Origin: Sphingomonas_L flavalba_A
GTDB lineage: Bacteria > Pseudomonadota > Alphaproteobacteria > Sphingomonadales > Sphingomonadaceae
Direction of reading: 5' to 3'
DNA length: 64,000 bases
Assembly (NCBI RefSeq): GCF_047553045.1
Contig: NZ_CP180208.1
Location: forward strand, 2,976,001 to 3,040,000
The position numbers were made by a program, and so were the translations under genes. Positions 29,503 through 36,909 of the stretch are shown piece after piece. Below the pieces are notes generated by a model, which was not told the DNA's origin, ran no database searches, and worked only from the letters and a program-made list of their open reading frames with translations. The number at the start of each line of letters is the position of its first letter. Within the stretch, counting starts at the first letter, position 1.

Positions 29503-30173
29503 TTGTCCTCGGCCTCACCGGGTCGATCGGCATGGGCAAGTCGACGGTGGCGGCGCTGTTCACCGGCTTTGGCGTGCCGGTGTTCGATGCCGATGCGGAG
29601 GTCCACCGGTTGCAGGGGCCGGGCGGCGCGCTGGTCGCGGCGATCGAGGCGGCGTTTCCCGGCACCACCGGCCCCGGCGGCGTCGACCGGGGGCTGCTCG
29701 GCCGGCGGGTGCTGCACGACGATGCGGCGCTTGCCCGGCTGGAGGCGCTGGTCCACCCCGCGGTCGCCGCCGCGCGTGCCGTCTTCCTCCACCGTTATCG
29801 CCGGCGGCGGCTGGTCGTGCTCGATATTCCGCTGCTGTTCGAAAAGGGCGGCTGGCGCGGGGTCGACGCGGTGCTGGTCGTCTCCGCGCCGCACCATGTC
29901 CAGCGCCGTCGGGTGCTTCGCCGCCCCGGCATGACCACCGAGCGGTTCGATGCGATTCTTTCCCGCCAGACCCCGGATCGCGAAAAACGCCGCCGCGCCG
30001 ATTTTATCGTCGACACCAGCGGCTCGTTGAATGCCACCCGGCGACAGGTTCGGCGTCTGGTGGCTTGCCTCCGCACGCGCGGCGTCCGATACTGTCGCGA
30101 ATGCGTGAGATCGTCTTCGACACTGAAACCACCGGCATCCACGTTTCCGAGGGCCATCGCCTCGTCGAGATAG
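29499..30173 (+). CDS. coaE: Dephospho-CoA kinase CoaE, with an extended C-terminus overlapping dnaQ
   Basis: 224 residues; family members are usually near 200. It performs the last step of CoA synthesis. The P-loop GSIGMGKST is at 8-16, with DADAEVHRL and VLDIPLLFEK following. The homologous part ends around TRRQVRRLVACLRTRG. The last 24 residues (RSSSTLKPPASTFP and neighbours) are read entirely over the start of dnaQ in another frame, a 73-nt overlap. This looks like loss of an earlier stop codon, or a sequencing frameshift, rather than a functional domain. Confidence 0.92.
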   Translation: MIVLGLTGSIGMGKSTVAALFTGFGVPVFDADAEVHRLQGPGGALVAAIEAAFPGTTGPGGVDRGLLGRRVLHDDAALARLEALVHPAVAAARAVFLHRYRRRRLVVLDIPLLFEKGGWRGVDAVLVVSAPHHVQRRRVLRRPGMTTERFDAILSRQTPDREKRRRADFIVDTSGSLNATRRQVRRLVACLRTRGVRYCRECVRSSSTLKPPASTFPRAIASSR

Positions 30174-30826
30174 GCTGTGTCGAGCTGATCAACCGGGTAG
30201 AGACCGGCAACAGCTACCATGCCTATTTCAACCCCGAACGCTCCATGCCGGCGGATGCGCAGGCGGTGCACGGCCTCAGCGATGCCTTCCTCGCCGACAA
30301 ACCGCTGTTCGTCGACCTGGTCGAAGACCTGCTCGATTTTCTGGAGGACAGCCCGCTCGTCGCCCACAATGCCAGCTTCGACTTCGCCTTCATCAATCAC
30401 GAACTCGGCGAATGCGGCCGGCTGCATATCCCGCAGTCGCGGATGATCGACACGCTGGCGATGTCGCGCGCCCGCCACCCCGGCGCCAAGCATAATCTGG
30501 ACGCGCTGTGCACCCGCTACGGCATCGACCGCAGCCACCGGGTCAAGCACGGCGCGCTGCTCGACGCCCAGCTGCTCGCCCAGGTCTATGTCGAGTTGAC
30601 CGGCGGCCGCCAGATCGGCCTGCTGCTTCCCGGCGATGCCGAGCCGGCCCGCGCGCCGACCGCGACGATGGCGACGCGTGGCCCCGCCTTTGCGCCCCGG
30701 CCGGCGCGCGCCGCCCGGCCGCATGCCGCCTCGGCGGAGGAACTGGCCCGCCACGCCGCCTTTGTCGCCACGCTGAGCGATCCGTTGTGGCAGGAAGCCG
30801 AAACCTCACCCGCCGCCACGGGTTGA
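30101..30826 (+). CDS. dnaQ: DNA polymerase III epsilon subunit (3'-5' proofreading exonuclease)
   Basis: 241 residues. Exo I motif is FDTETTG with Asp7 and Glu9, Exo II is AHNASFDFAFI, and Exo III is HGALLDAQLLAQVY (DEDDh type). The C-terminal region, which binds the polymerase alpha subunit, is Ala/Arg/Pro-rich and ends near SDPLWQEAET. Its start lies inside the coaE tail. It closes the origin-proximal group maf-aroE-coaE-dnaQ, an arrangement conserved across alphaproteobacteria. Confidence 0.96.
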   Translation: MREIVFDTETTGIHVSEGHRLVEIGCVELINRVETGNSYHAYFNPERSMPADAQAVHGLSDAFLADKPLFVDLVEDLLDFLEDSPLVAHNASFDFAFINHELGECGRLHIPQSRMIDTLAMSRARHPGAKHNLDALCTRYGIDRSHRVKHGALLDAQLLAQVYVELTGGRQIGLLLPGDAEPARAPTATMATRGPAFAPRPARAARPHAASAEELARHAAFVATLSDPLWQEAETSPAATG

Positions 30827-30877
30827 TCTTGTCCGGGGCGGCGGCTGGCCGCTGCCTCGTTTTTGAAGGAGGACCGA

Positions 30878-31453
30878 ATGGAGATCCGCGTTTCGGGGCA
30901 TCAGACCGACACTGGCGAGGCGCTGCGCACGCATGTCGAGGACCGTCTTCAGGCGATCGCCGACAAATATTTCTCACGGGCGCTGTCGGCGCAGGTCACC
31001 TTCGGCAAGGGGCCGAAAGATTATCGGTTCCACTGCGACATCGTCGCCCATGTCAATCAGGGCGTGGTGCTGAAAGGCGGCGGCAACGGCAATGAGGCCC
31101 ATGCCGCGTTCCAGGCGGCGCTCGACCGCATCGAAAAGCAGATCCGCCGTTACACCCGGCGCCTGAAATACCGCTATAACGACAATAGTGTCGCGGTCCC
31201 CGAACCCGACGGCGCCGGCTACACCGTGTTCGAAGTCGCCGACGAGGACCACGAACCGGCCGACAACCCGCCGATTATCGCCGAAACCCGCGTCGACGTG
31301 CCGGAAGCGAGCGTGTCGGACGCGGTGATGATGCTCGATCTGCGCAATACCAATGCCCTGTTGTTCATGAATTCGGTGACGGGGGTGCACAACATGGTCT
31401 ATCGCCGCGGGGACGGGACGATCGGCTGGGTGGAGCCCCAACGCGCCGCCTGA
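30878..31453 (+). CDS. hpf: Long-form ribosome hibernation promoting factor (HPF/RaiA)
   Basis: 191 residues, with a strong AAGGAGGA ribosome site before ATG 30878. The N-terminal S30AE domain spans about 1-100 (MEIRVSGHQTDTGEALRTHVEDRL). A charged linker follows, then the C-terminal dimerisation domain (SVSDAVMMLDLRNTNALLFMNSVTG...VVYRRGDG type). Long HPF joins 70S ribosomes into 100S dimers during starvation. The next gene encodes PtsN, a common partner of hpf in proteobacterial gene order. Confidence 0.95.
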   Translation: MEIRVSGHQTDTGEALRTHVEDRLQAIADKYFSRALSAQVTFGKGPKDYRFHCDIVAHVNQGVVLKGGGNGNEAHAAFQAALDRIEKQIRRYTRRLKYRYNDNSVAVPEPDGAGYTVFEVADEDHEPADNPPIIAETRVDVPEASVSDAVMMLDLRNTNALLFMNSVTGVHNMVYRRGDGTIGWVEPQRAA

Positions 31454-31523
31454 CGCCGACGGTCACGCCATTTCGCCCCGGCCGCCTTCGCGGCGGCCTG
31501 TTTCCATGCGTTTCGGACATGCA

Positions 31524-31970
31524 ATGACCAATCTCTCGCACCTGATCGAGCCCGGCGCGATCGCCGCGGATCTGGCGGTGCCCAACAAGAAGAGCCTGTT
31601 CCAGCAGTTGGGGCAGATCGGCGCGCGCGTCGCCGGGGTGGACGCGCGGCTGGTCGTCGAGCGGCTGAGCGAGCGCGAACGGTTGGGGTCGACCGGTTTC
31701 GGCGCCGGCGTCGCCATCCCCCACGGCAAGCTCGACGGGCTGGCCGCGGTAACCGGCGCGTTCGTCCGCCTCGAAAAGCCGGTCGACTATCAGGCGATCG
31801 ACGATCTGCCGGTCGATCTGGTGTTCATGCTGCTGTCGCCAACCGGCGCAGGCGCCGATCACTTGAAGGCGCTGGCCCAGGTCAGCCGCTGGCTGCGCGA
31901 TCAGGCGTTCGTCGCCAAGTTGCGCGGCGCCGGGTCGCCCGACGCGCTTTACGCGCTGTTCGCGGCTTAG
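31524..31970 (+). CDS. ptsN: Nitrogen-regulatory PTS EIIA protein PtsN
   Basis: 148 residues from ATG 31524; ATG 31506 is also in frame. It is a PTS EIIA type-2 domain protein with the phosphorylated His67 in GAGVAIPHGKL. It takes phosphate from NPr/EI-Ntr and signals nitrogen and potassium status. It has no sugar permease domain and none is nearby, as expected for the regulatory branch. It lies directly after hpf. Confidence 0.93.
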   Translation: MTNLSHLIEPGAIAADLAVPNKKSLFQQLGQIGARVAGVDARLVVERLSERERLGSTGFGAGVAIPHGKLDGLAAVTGAFVRLEKPVDYQAIDDLPVDLVFMLLSPTGAGADHLKALAQVSRWLRDQAFVAKLRGAGSPDALYALFAA

Positions 31971-31983
31971 GCGCTCGCCCGGC

Positions 31984-32454
31984 ATGTCGTCCGCCGCCGC
32001 CCCGCCGCCGTCCGGCGAACAGGCGCATTTCCGCGCGCTGGAATCGCTCTACGCGGCGGCGCCGATCAACCGGCTGTTCGATTCGCGGCTCGAAATCCTG
32101 TCGGCCGGGGTCGCGCGGATCGGCTTCACCGTCGATTCCCGCTACAATCACGCCGCCGGCGCCGCCCATGGCACGCTGTATTTCAAGATGCTGGACGACG
32201 TCGCCTTCTATGCGGCGAACAGCCTGGTCAGCGATCGATTCCTGCTGACCACCGCGTTCAACCTGCTGTTCACCCGCCCGTTGCGCGACGGCCCGGTCGT
32301 CGCCGAAGGGCGGTGGATCAGCGGCTACCGCCGGGTGTTCGTCGCCGAAGCGCGGCTGGTCGATGCCGACGGCGAAGAAGCGGCGCGCGGCACCGGCACG
32401 TTCATGCGCTCGCGCTTTCCGCTTGCCACCCTGCCCGGTTACCACCCGGCGTGA
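31984..32454 (+). CDS. PaaI-family (hotdog-fold) thioesterase
   Basis: 156 residues. The hotdog fold shows as a central helix, NHAAGAAHGTLYFKMLDDVAFYAA, in which HGT and the acidic residues fit the acyl-CoA thioesterase active site. Beta strands follow (LTTAFNLLFTRPL, VAEGRWISGYRRVFVAEARL). The substrate is unknown. It is 13 nt after ptsN and overlaps the DUF1491 gene by 4 nt, so it belongs to the same rightward run. Confidence 0.85.
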   Translation: MSSAAAPPPSGEQAHFRALESLYAAAPINRLFDSRLEILSAGVARIGFTVDSRYNHAAGAAHGTLYFKMLDDVAFYAANSLVSDRFLLTTAFNLLFTRPLRDGPVVAEGRWISGYRRVFVAEARLVDADGEEAARGTGTFMRSRFPLATLPGYHPA

Positions 32455-32795
32455 CCGGCGCGCGGCTGCCCAGTCGCCTGATCGTCGACGCGCTGATCCG
32501 CGCCGTCCAGGCCGCCGGCGGCCACGCAACGGTGCTGGCGCGCGGCGACGACGGCGCTGGGACGGTGGTGATCGAATGTGCCGAAAAGGGACAACCCGGC
32601 CCGCTGCTCGAACGGATTCTCGGCCTTGACGGGCGCTATTCCTGGGTGCGCTGTGGCCCACAAAATGTTGAAAACAGGCAGGAAATATCGGAATATCTGG
32701 CCCGCCGCCGCGCCCGTGACCCCGATTTGTGGCTGATCGAACTGGATATCGTGGAAGCCGAACGCTTCGCCGCTGAAACGATCGTTCTCAGTTGA
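32451..32795 (+). CDS. DUF1491 family protein
   Basis: 114 residues from GTG 32451, overlapping the thioesterase stop (GTGA). Family features: LPSRLIVDALIRAVQAAGGHATVLARGD at the start, VVIECAE in the middle, and a C-terminal RARDPDLWLIELDIVEAERFAAE helix-strand unit. The family is small, largely alphaproteobacterial and without known function. The last gene of the long run that begins at the origin. Confidence 0.85.
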   Translation: MTGARLPSRLIVDALIRAVQAAGGHATVLARGDDGAGTVVIECAEKGQPGPLLERILGLDGRYSWVRCGPQNVENRQEISEYLARRRARDPDLWLIELDIVEAERFAAETIVLS

Positions 32796-32962
32796 CTTGA
32801 CCGGCCCAAGTCCCGAAAGGCCCCGCTCACCAACTCGGTGCGTCGGATCATCGCAGGCGAATAAGCGTCGCGGATGATAACGCAGTCGGGGGTGCGATCA
32901 GGGGTGCCGAAGTTGTGGCACCTTCGTGTTTCGATCAATCCACCGCATTGTTTGATGTGTAG

Positions 32963-33622
32963 ATGCATTTTGCTGTTCGCGCCGCGAGCCTCGCGGCCGT
33001 GACTTTTTGTGCTGGCGCCACGCTGCTCGCCACCGACCCGACCTTCGCGGGCAGCGGGACGATGGCCGCGATCGTGACCGCGCCGGCGCCGGTACTGACC
33101 ATCGAATCCCAGGGCCTGCTCGACGATGCGGCGATCACCTTCGCGCCGCGGCAGGAAGTCGTCCAGACCATCGCGCCGCGGCCGGCGGTGACGACCGAAC
33201 CCGCCGATCCGGCGTCGCTCGCCGCGCTGGTTTCCGCCCATACCATGCCCGACACCCTTGATCCGGAACTGCGCTGCCTGGCTGGCGCCGTCTATTTCGA
33301 GGCGAAGAGCGAGCCGCTGGAAGGCCAGCTGGCGGTGGCGGAAGTGGTGATCAATCGCGCCGAATCCGGCCGTTTCCCGCGCGGTATCTGCCAGGTGATT
33401 TTCCAGCGCAGCCAGTTCTCCTTCGTCCGCAACGGCGCCCTGCCGCCGATCCGGACCAGCAGCCGCAGCTGGAAGGAAGCGGTTGCCGTCGCGGAAATCG
33501 CGATGAACGATCAGTGGCAGAGCCGCGCCGCCGACGCGCTGTTCTTCCACGCCACCCATGTCTCGCCCAACTGGGGCAAGGACCGGGTCGTCCGCCTCGG
33601 CAATCACATCTTCTACCGCTAG
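32963..33622 (+). CDS. SleB-type cell wall hydrolase
   Basis: 219 residues with a signal peptide (about 1-29), a Pro/Ala/Thr-rich linker (about 30-95) and a C-terminal Hydrolase_2 (SleB/CwlJ) domain. The conserved block LRCLAGAVYFEAKSEPLEGQLAVAEVVINR contains the catalytic Glu. CQVIFQRSQFSFVRNG and ATHVSPNW follow. It is probably a periplasmic muramidase or lytic transglycosylase-like enzyme that remodels peptidoglycan. The 167 nt upstream separate it from DUF1491 and hold no other gene, so it likely has its own promoter. Confidence 0.88.
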   Translation: MHFAVRAASLAAVTFCAGATLLATDPTFAGSGTMAAIVTAPAPVLTIESQGLLDDAAITFAPRQEVVQTIAPRPAVTTEPADPASLAALVSAHTMPDTLDPELRCLAGAVYFEAKSEPLEGQLAVAEVVINRAESGRFPRGICQVIFQRSQFSFVRNGALPPIRTSSRSWKEAVAVAEIAMNDQWQSRAADALFFHATHVSPNWGKDRVVRLGNHIFYR

Positions 33623-33659
33623 GCTTCCGCGCTCAGCCGCACCCGCCCTTCCCTCCGTT

Positions 33660-33680
33660 CCCCGGATGTTCTATCCGGGG
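33660..33680 (+). terminator. Hairpin after the cell wall hydrolase gene
   Basis: Perfect 8-bp stem, CCCCGGAT (33660-33667) and ATCCGGGG (33673-33680), with a 5-nt loop, 38 nt after the stop codon. It ends 5 nt before the mmcB start, so it could instead hide the mmcB ribosome site. Confidence 0.5.
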
Positions 33681-33684
33681 GCGG

Positions 33685-34194
33685 ATGGCGACACTCTCCC
33701 CCCCACCGGTTACGGTGCCCCCGGCTGACCCGCTTTTTCAGGCGGAATCTGGCGCCGCCGCCGTCGCGCGGGGCGTGGCGCGCCTGCTCTACCGTCACGA
33801 TCTGGTCGCGGTGGCGGAGGTCGCGCTCGGCAATGGCCGCCGGGCCGATCTGATGGCGGTCGATTCGCGCGGCGCGATCGTCATCGTCGAGATCAAGGTG
33901 TCGCGCGCCGATCTGCTCGGCGACGGCAAATGGGGCGATTACCTGCCCTATTGCGATCGGTTTTTCTGGGCGGTTCCGGCGGGGTTCGATCTGGCGCCGT
34001 TTTCCGGCGCCGCGCTTGGGCCGGACGTCAGCGGCCTGATCGTCGCCGACCGCTATGACGCGGCGATCGTCCGCGAGGCGCCGTTGCGGCCGATGGCCCC
34101 GGCACGCCGGCGGTCCGAAACCCTGCGCCTTGCCCGCCGCGCCGCCCGCCGCCTGCTCGAACTCGCCGATCCGGACGCCGCCAGCAGCGTGTGA
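33685..34194 (+). CDS. mmcB: MmcB family DNA repair protein
   Basis: 169 residues from ATG 33685. A restriction-endonuclease-like core is visible: GRRADLMAVDSRGAIVIVEIKVSRADLLGDGKWGDYL, with the Asp...Glu-x-Lys (D...EIK) nuclease triad. YLPYCDRFFWAVPAGFDL follows. The family is named from Caulobacter mmcB, an SOS gene needed for mitomycin C tolerance. No clear LexA box was found in the short upstream space. It converges with the ankyrin gene. Confidence 0.88.
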   Translation: MATLSPPPVTVPPADPLFQAESGAAAVARGVARLLYRHDLVAVAEVALGNGRRADLMAVDSRGAIVIVEIKVSRADLLGDGKWGDYLPYCDRFFWAVPAGFDLAPFSGAALGPDVSGLIVADRYDAAIVREAPLRPMAPARRRSETLRLARRAARRLLELADPDAASSV

Positions 34195-34254
34195 AGCGCA
34201 CCGGTTATCGTCGTGCCGCCCCGCGCCCGGCGCCGGGACCTACAGCTCTGGGAC

Positions 34255-34863
34255 CTACAGCTTCGGCCCGGCGATCGGCCGCGCCGGCGCGGCCGGTTTC
34301 GCCTCGTCCAGCACTTTCTGGATCACGCCCAGCCGGGGGTTGCCGGCGGCATAGTCATGGGCGGACTTGCCGGCGACGCTGTCGGGCTTCTTCGGGTTGG
34401 CCCCGGCCGCGACGAGCAGCCGGACGACCTGCAGGTCGCCGGCCTGCACCGCCTTGATCAGCGGCGTCTCGCCCGAACGATTGGGCACGTCGACCCCGGC
34501 CTTGCGGCCAAGGAGCTGTTCCACACCGTCCGCGAAGCCGATCTGCGCGGCGTAGATCAGCGGCGTGTTGCCGTCGACGTCGCGCGTATTGGGGTTGGCG
34601 CCCTTGGCCAGCAGATAGCTGAGCCACTGGCTGTCCCGCCGCCTGACGACGATATGCAGTGCTGCCTCGCCACTGGTTATGTCCTTGGTGTCGAGATAGT
34701 TGGAATTCTTCCGCAATATGTCCTCGACCTTGCTGCCGTCGCGGTCGCGGACCGCCTTCAGAAAGGTGAAGCTGTCGGAAAACTGGGCATTCGCCGCCAC
34801 CGGGGCAAGCAGTGCCGCCGCCAGGCCCAGGATCAGTACGCGCATTGTCGAAATCCCGCTCAT
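34255..34863 (-). CDS. Secreted ankyrin-repeat protein
   Basis: 202 residues with a signal peptide (about 1-26, ending AANAQ). About four ankyrin repeats follow, including DGNTPLIYAAQIGFADGVEQLLG and SGETPLIKAVQAGDLQVVRLLVAAGANP. It is probably a periplasmic protein-protein interaction module; similar proteins accompany catalases elsewhere, but none is here. The 3' end carries a 13-bp tandem duplication (GGGACCTACAGCT at 34235-34247 and 34250-34262) that repeats the stop-codon region. It is divergent from the SCO gene. Confidence 0.88.
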   Translation of the reverse strand: MSGISTMRVLILGLAAALLAPVAANAQFSDSFTFLKAVRDRDGSKVEDILRKNSNYLDTKDITSGEAALHIVVRRRDSQWLSYLLAKGANPNTRDVDGNTPLIYAAQIGFADGVEQLLGRKAGVDVPNRSGETPLIKAVQAGDLQVVRLLVAAGANPKKPDSVAGKSAHDYAAGNPRLGVIQKVLDEAKPAAPARPIAGPKL

Positions 34864-34943
34864 CCCATCATCCTAATGCAAGTGGCGGCGCGACTGAACC
34901 CTTGATCTGCCACGGCGACTTGCAACCGGCGCGATAGCGAAGC

Positions 34944-35561
34944 ATGGCTGGCTCCGCCATGAACATCATCGTCCGCACCGCCGCCCTTGCCCTGTCGCTG
35001 CTGCTTGCCGCCTGCGGGAGCGGCGCCGGCAACGGCGCGGCGGAACAAGGCCCGCTCGCCGGCGCCCGCATCGGCGGCCCGTTCACCCTGACCGATCAGG
35101 ACGGCAAGCGGGTCAGCGACACCGCCTTCGCTGGCCGGTATCGCCTCGTCTATTTCGGCTACACCTATTGCCCGGATGTCTGCCCGGTCGACCTGCAGAA
35201 GCTGATGGCCGGCCTGCGCGCGCTGGAAAAGAGCGACCCCGCCGTCGCCGCCCGCATCCAGCCGCTGCTGATCAGCATCGACCCGGACCGGGATACACCG
35301 GCCGTGCTGAAAAGCTATGTCGCCGCCTTCCACCCCCGGCTGATCGGGCTGACCGGCACTCCGGCGGAAATCGCCGCCGTCGCCCGCGCCTTCGGCGTCT
35401 ATTACCAGAAGCAGCAGGCCGACGGCGGCGCCGAATATCTGGTCGACCACAGCCGCGCGACCTACCTGTTCGGGCCGGACGGCAAGCCGATCGCGCTGAT
35501 CCCGGAAGACGGCACGCCGGCGGAAATCGCCGCTGAACTAAAACGCTGGGCCGGCGGATGA
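34944..35561 (+). CDS. SCO1/SenC family lipoprotein (cytochrome oxidase copper chaperone)
   Basis: 205 residues. The lipobox LLAAC gives Cys24 as the lipidated residue. The thioredoxin fold holds the copper motif CPDVCP (Cys76, Cys80), and the distal histidine lies in VDHSRATYLF. SCO proteins deliver copper to the CuA site of cytochrome c oxidase or keep it reduced. No oxidase genes lie nearby. YcgN overlaps its end by 4 nt. ATG 34959 is an alternative start. Confidence 0.92.
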   Translation: MAGSAMNIIVRTAALALSLLLAACGSGAGNGAAEQGPLAGARIGGPFTLTDQDGKRVSDTAFAGRYRLVYFGYTYCPDVCPVDLQKLMAGLRALEKSDPAVAARIQPLLISIDPDRDTPAVLKSYVAAFHPRLIGLTGTPAEIAAVARAFGVYYQKQQADGGAEYLVDHSRATYLFGPDGKPIALIPEDGTPAEIAAELKRWAGG

Positions 35562-35995
35562 GCCGCTTCTGGGAAGACAAGCCGCTTGAGGCGCTCGATC
35601 GCGCCGAATGGGAGGCGCTGTGCGACGGCTGCGGCCTGTGCTGCCTGCACAAGCTGGAAGACGCCGATAGCGGCGATTTCTTCCCGACCAATGTCGCCTG
35701 CAAGCTGCTCGATCTGCACAGCGGCCAGTGCAGCAATTATCGTCACCGCCGCGCGCTGGTCCCCGATTGCCTGCGGCTGACGCCAAAACTGGCTCACAGC
35801 ATCCAATGGCTGCCGGAAAGCTGCGCCTACCGGCTGCGCGCCGACGGCAAACCGCTGCCCGACTGGCATCCGCTGATCACCGGCGACCCGGAATCGGTCC
35901 ACCGCGCCGGCATTTCGGTGCGCGGCTGGACGGTGTCGGAAACCGCCGTCGACGATCTGGAGATGCACATTCTCGACGGCGATGCCCGGCGCTGA
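35558..35995 (+). CDS. YcgN family cysteine-cluster protein (UPF0260)
   Basis: 145 residues. The N-terminal cluster CDGCGLCC (Cys22, 25, 28, 29) and two later cysteines (VPDCLRL and ESCAYRL) match the YkgJ/YcgN zinc or iron-chelating domain. WxDKPLExLxxAEWEALCDGCG is the family opening. The function is unknown. It overlaps the SCO gene by 4 nt and the peptidase gene by 14 nt, so the three are one unit. Confidence 0.9.
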   Translation: MSRFWEDKPLEALDRAEWEALCDGCGLCCLHKLEDADSGDFFPTNVACKLLDLHSGQCSNYRHRRALVPDCLRLTPKLAHSIQWLPESCAYRLRADGKPLPDWHPLITGDPESVHRAGISVRGWTVSETAVDDLEMHILDGDARR

Positions 35996-36680
35996 TCCGC
36001 GCTTCGGCCCCGACGACCGGCCGCTCGCCATCGTTCGCAGCCGCCGCGCCCGGCGCATGCGGCTGGCGGTAGACCCCCGCACCGGCGCCGTCCGGCTCAG
36101 CCTGCCCTGGCGCGCCCGGCTCGGCCCGGCGCTCGCCTGGGTTGAGGATCATCGGCCGTGGATCGAACAGCAGATTGCTCGCTTGCCCGCCGCGCAACCA
36201 CTTGGCGACGGCACCAGCGTCACGTTTGGCGACGACCGGCTGACCGTGGTCTGGCGCGTCGATGGCGGCCGCGCGGTCCGGCGTGACGGCGATCTGCTTC
36301 ATGTCGGTGGCCCGGCGGACATGGTCGCCCCGCGCATCCTGCGCTGGCTGAAGCGGGAGGCGCTGGCCCTGCTCACCGCCGAAACGCTGGCCTGCGCCGC
36401 GCGCGCCGGCGTCTCGGTCAGCCGCGTCGCTGTCGCCGATCCGCGCAGCCGCTGGGGCAGTTGCGCCGTCGACGGCACGATCCGCTATAGCTGGCGGTTG
36501 ATCCTCGCTCCGGCCTTCGTCCGCCAGGCCACCGTCGCGCATGAGGTCGCCCACCGGGTCCACATGCACCATGGCCCGGAATTCCATGCGGTCGTCGCCG
36601 AACTGCTCGGCGCGGACCCGGCGCCGGCCCGCGCCTGGCTGCGCGCCAACGGCGCCGCCCTGCACTGGTTCGGCCGCTAG
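35982..36680 (+). CDS. YgjP-like (M48/DUF45) zinc metallopeptidase
   Basis: 232 residues. The zinc motif HEVAH is at 187-191, followed by MHHGPEFH, which supplies the third ligand region. RSRWGSC (155-161) is the typical YgjP block upstream of it. There is no signal peptide, so it is cytoplasmic. Related proteins are linked to SprT-like or HSDR-associated proteolysis, but no substrate is known. The stop codon coincides with the first bases of the repeat element that follows. Confidence 0.88.
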   Translation: MPGADPRFGPDDRPLAIVRSRRARRMRLAVDPRTGAVRLSLPWRARLGPALAWVEDHRPWIEQQIARLPAAQPLGDGTSVTFGDDRLTVVWRVDGGRAVRRDGDLLHVGGPADMVAPRILRWLKREALALLTAETLACAARAGVSVSRVAVADPRSRWGSCAVDGTIRYSWRLILAPAFVRQATVAHEVAHRVHMHHGPEFHAVVAELLGADPAPARAWLRANGAALHWFGR

Positions 36681-36858
36681 AGTCTGTCCGCTTCAGGCGG
36701 AAACGGCACCGCCCTCCAGCGCCATTCCAACGATGCTGCGCATCGTCGGAGCCTTGGGCGCTTCCGCCCGCTCCCCCACCCGGCCTCCCAACGGCAGTAT
36801 CATATGGGACGCCGGGTGGGGGAGCGGGCCGGTACAGCTTAAACAGGACAAACTCTAG
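36677..36858. repeat. MITE-like element with terminal inverted repeats and an internal 19-bp hairpin
   Basis: The 182-bp intergenic segment is bounded by CTAGAGTCTGTCC (36677-36689) and GGACAAACTCTAG (36846-36858), an inverted pair with one mismatch in 13. Inside are CGATG-ctg-CGCATCG and a perfect 19-bp inverted repeat (36766-36784 with 36811-36829) around a 26-nt loop. No reading frame inside looks real. The left end supplies the TAG stop of the peptidase gene. The layout resembles a miniature inverted-repeat element; target-site duplications are not evident. It may also serve as a terminator for both convergent genes. Confidence 0.55.
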
Positions 36859-36909
36859 CGGACGTCAGCGCGCCTCGCGGGTCAAATCGGCACCCGGCCC
36901 CAATCCGGT

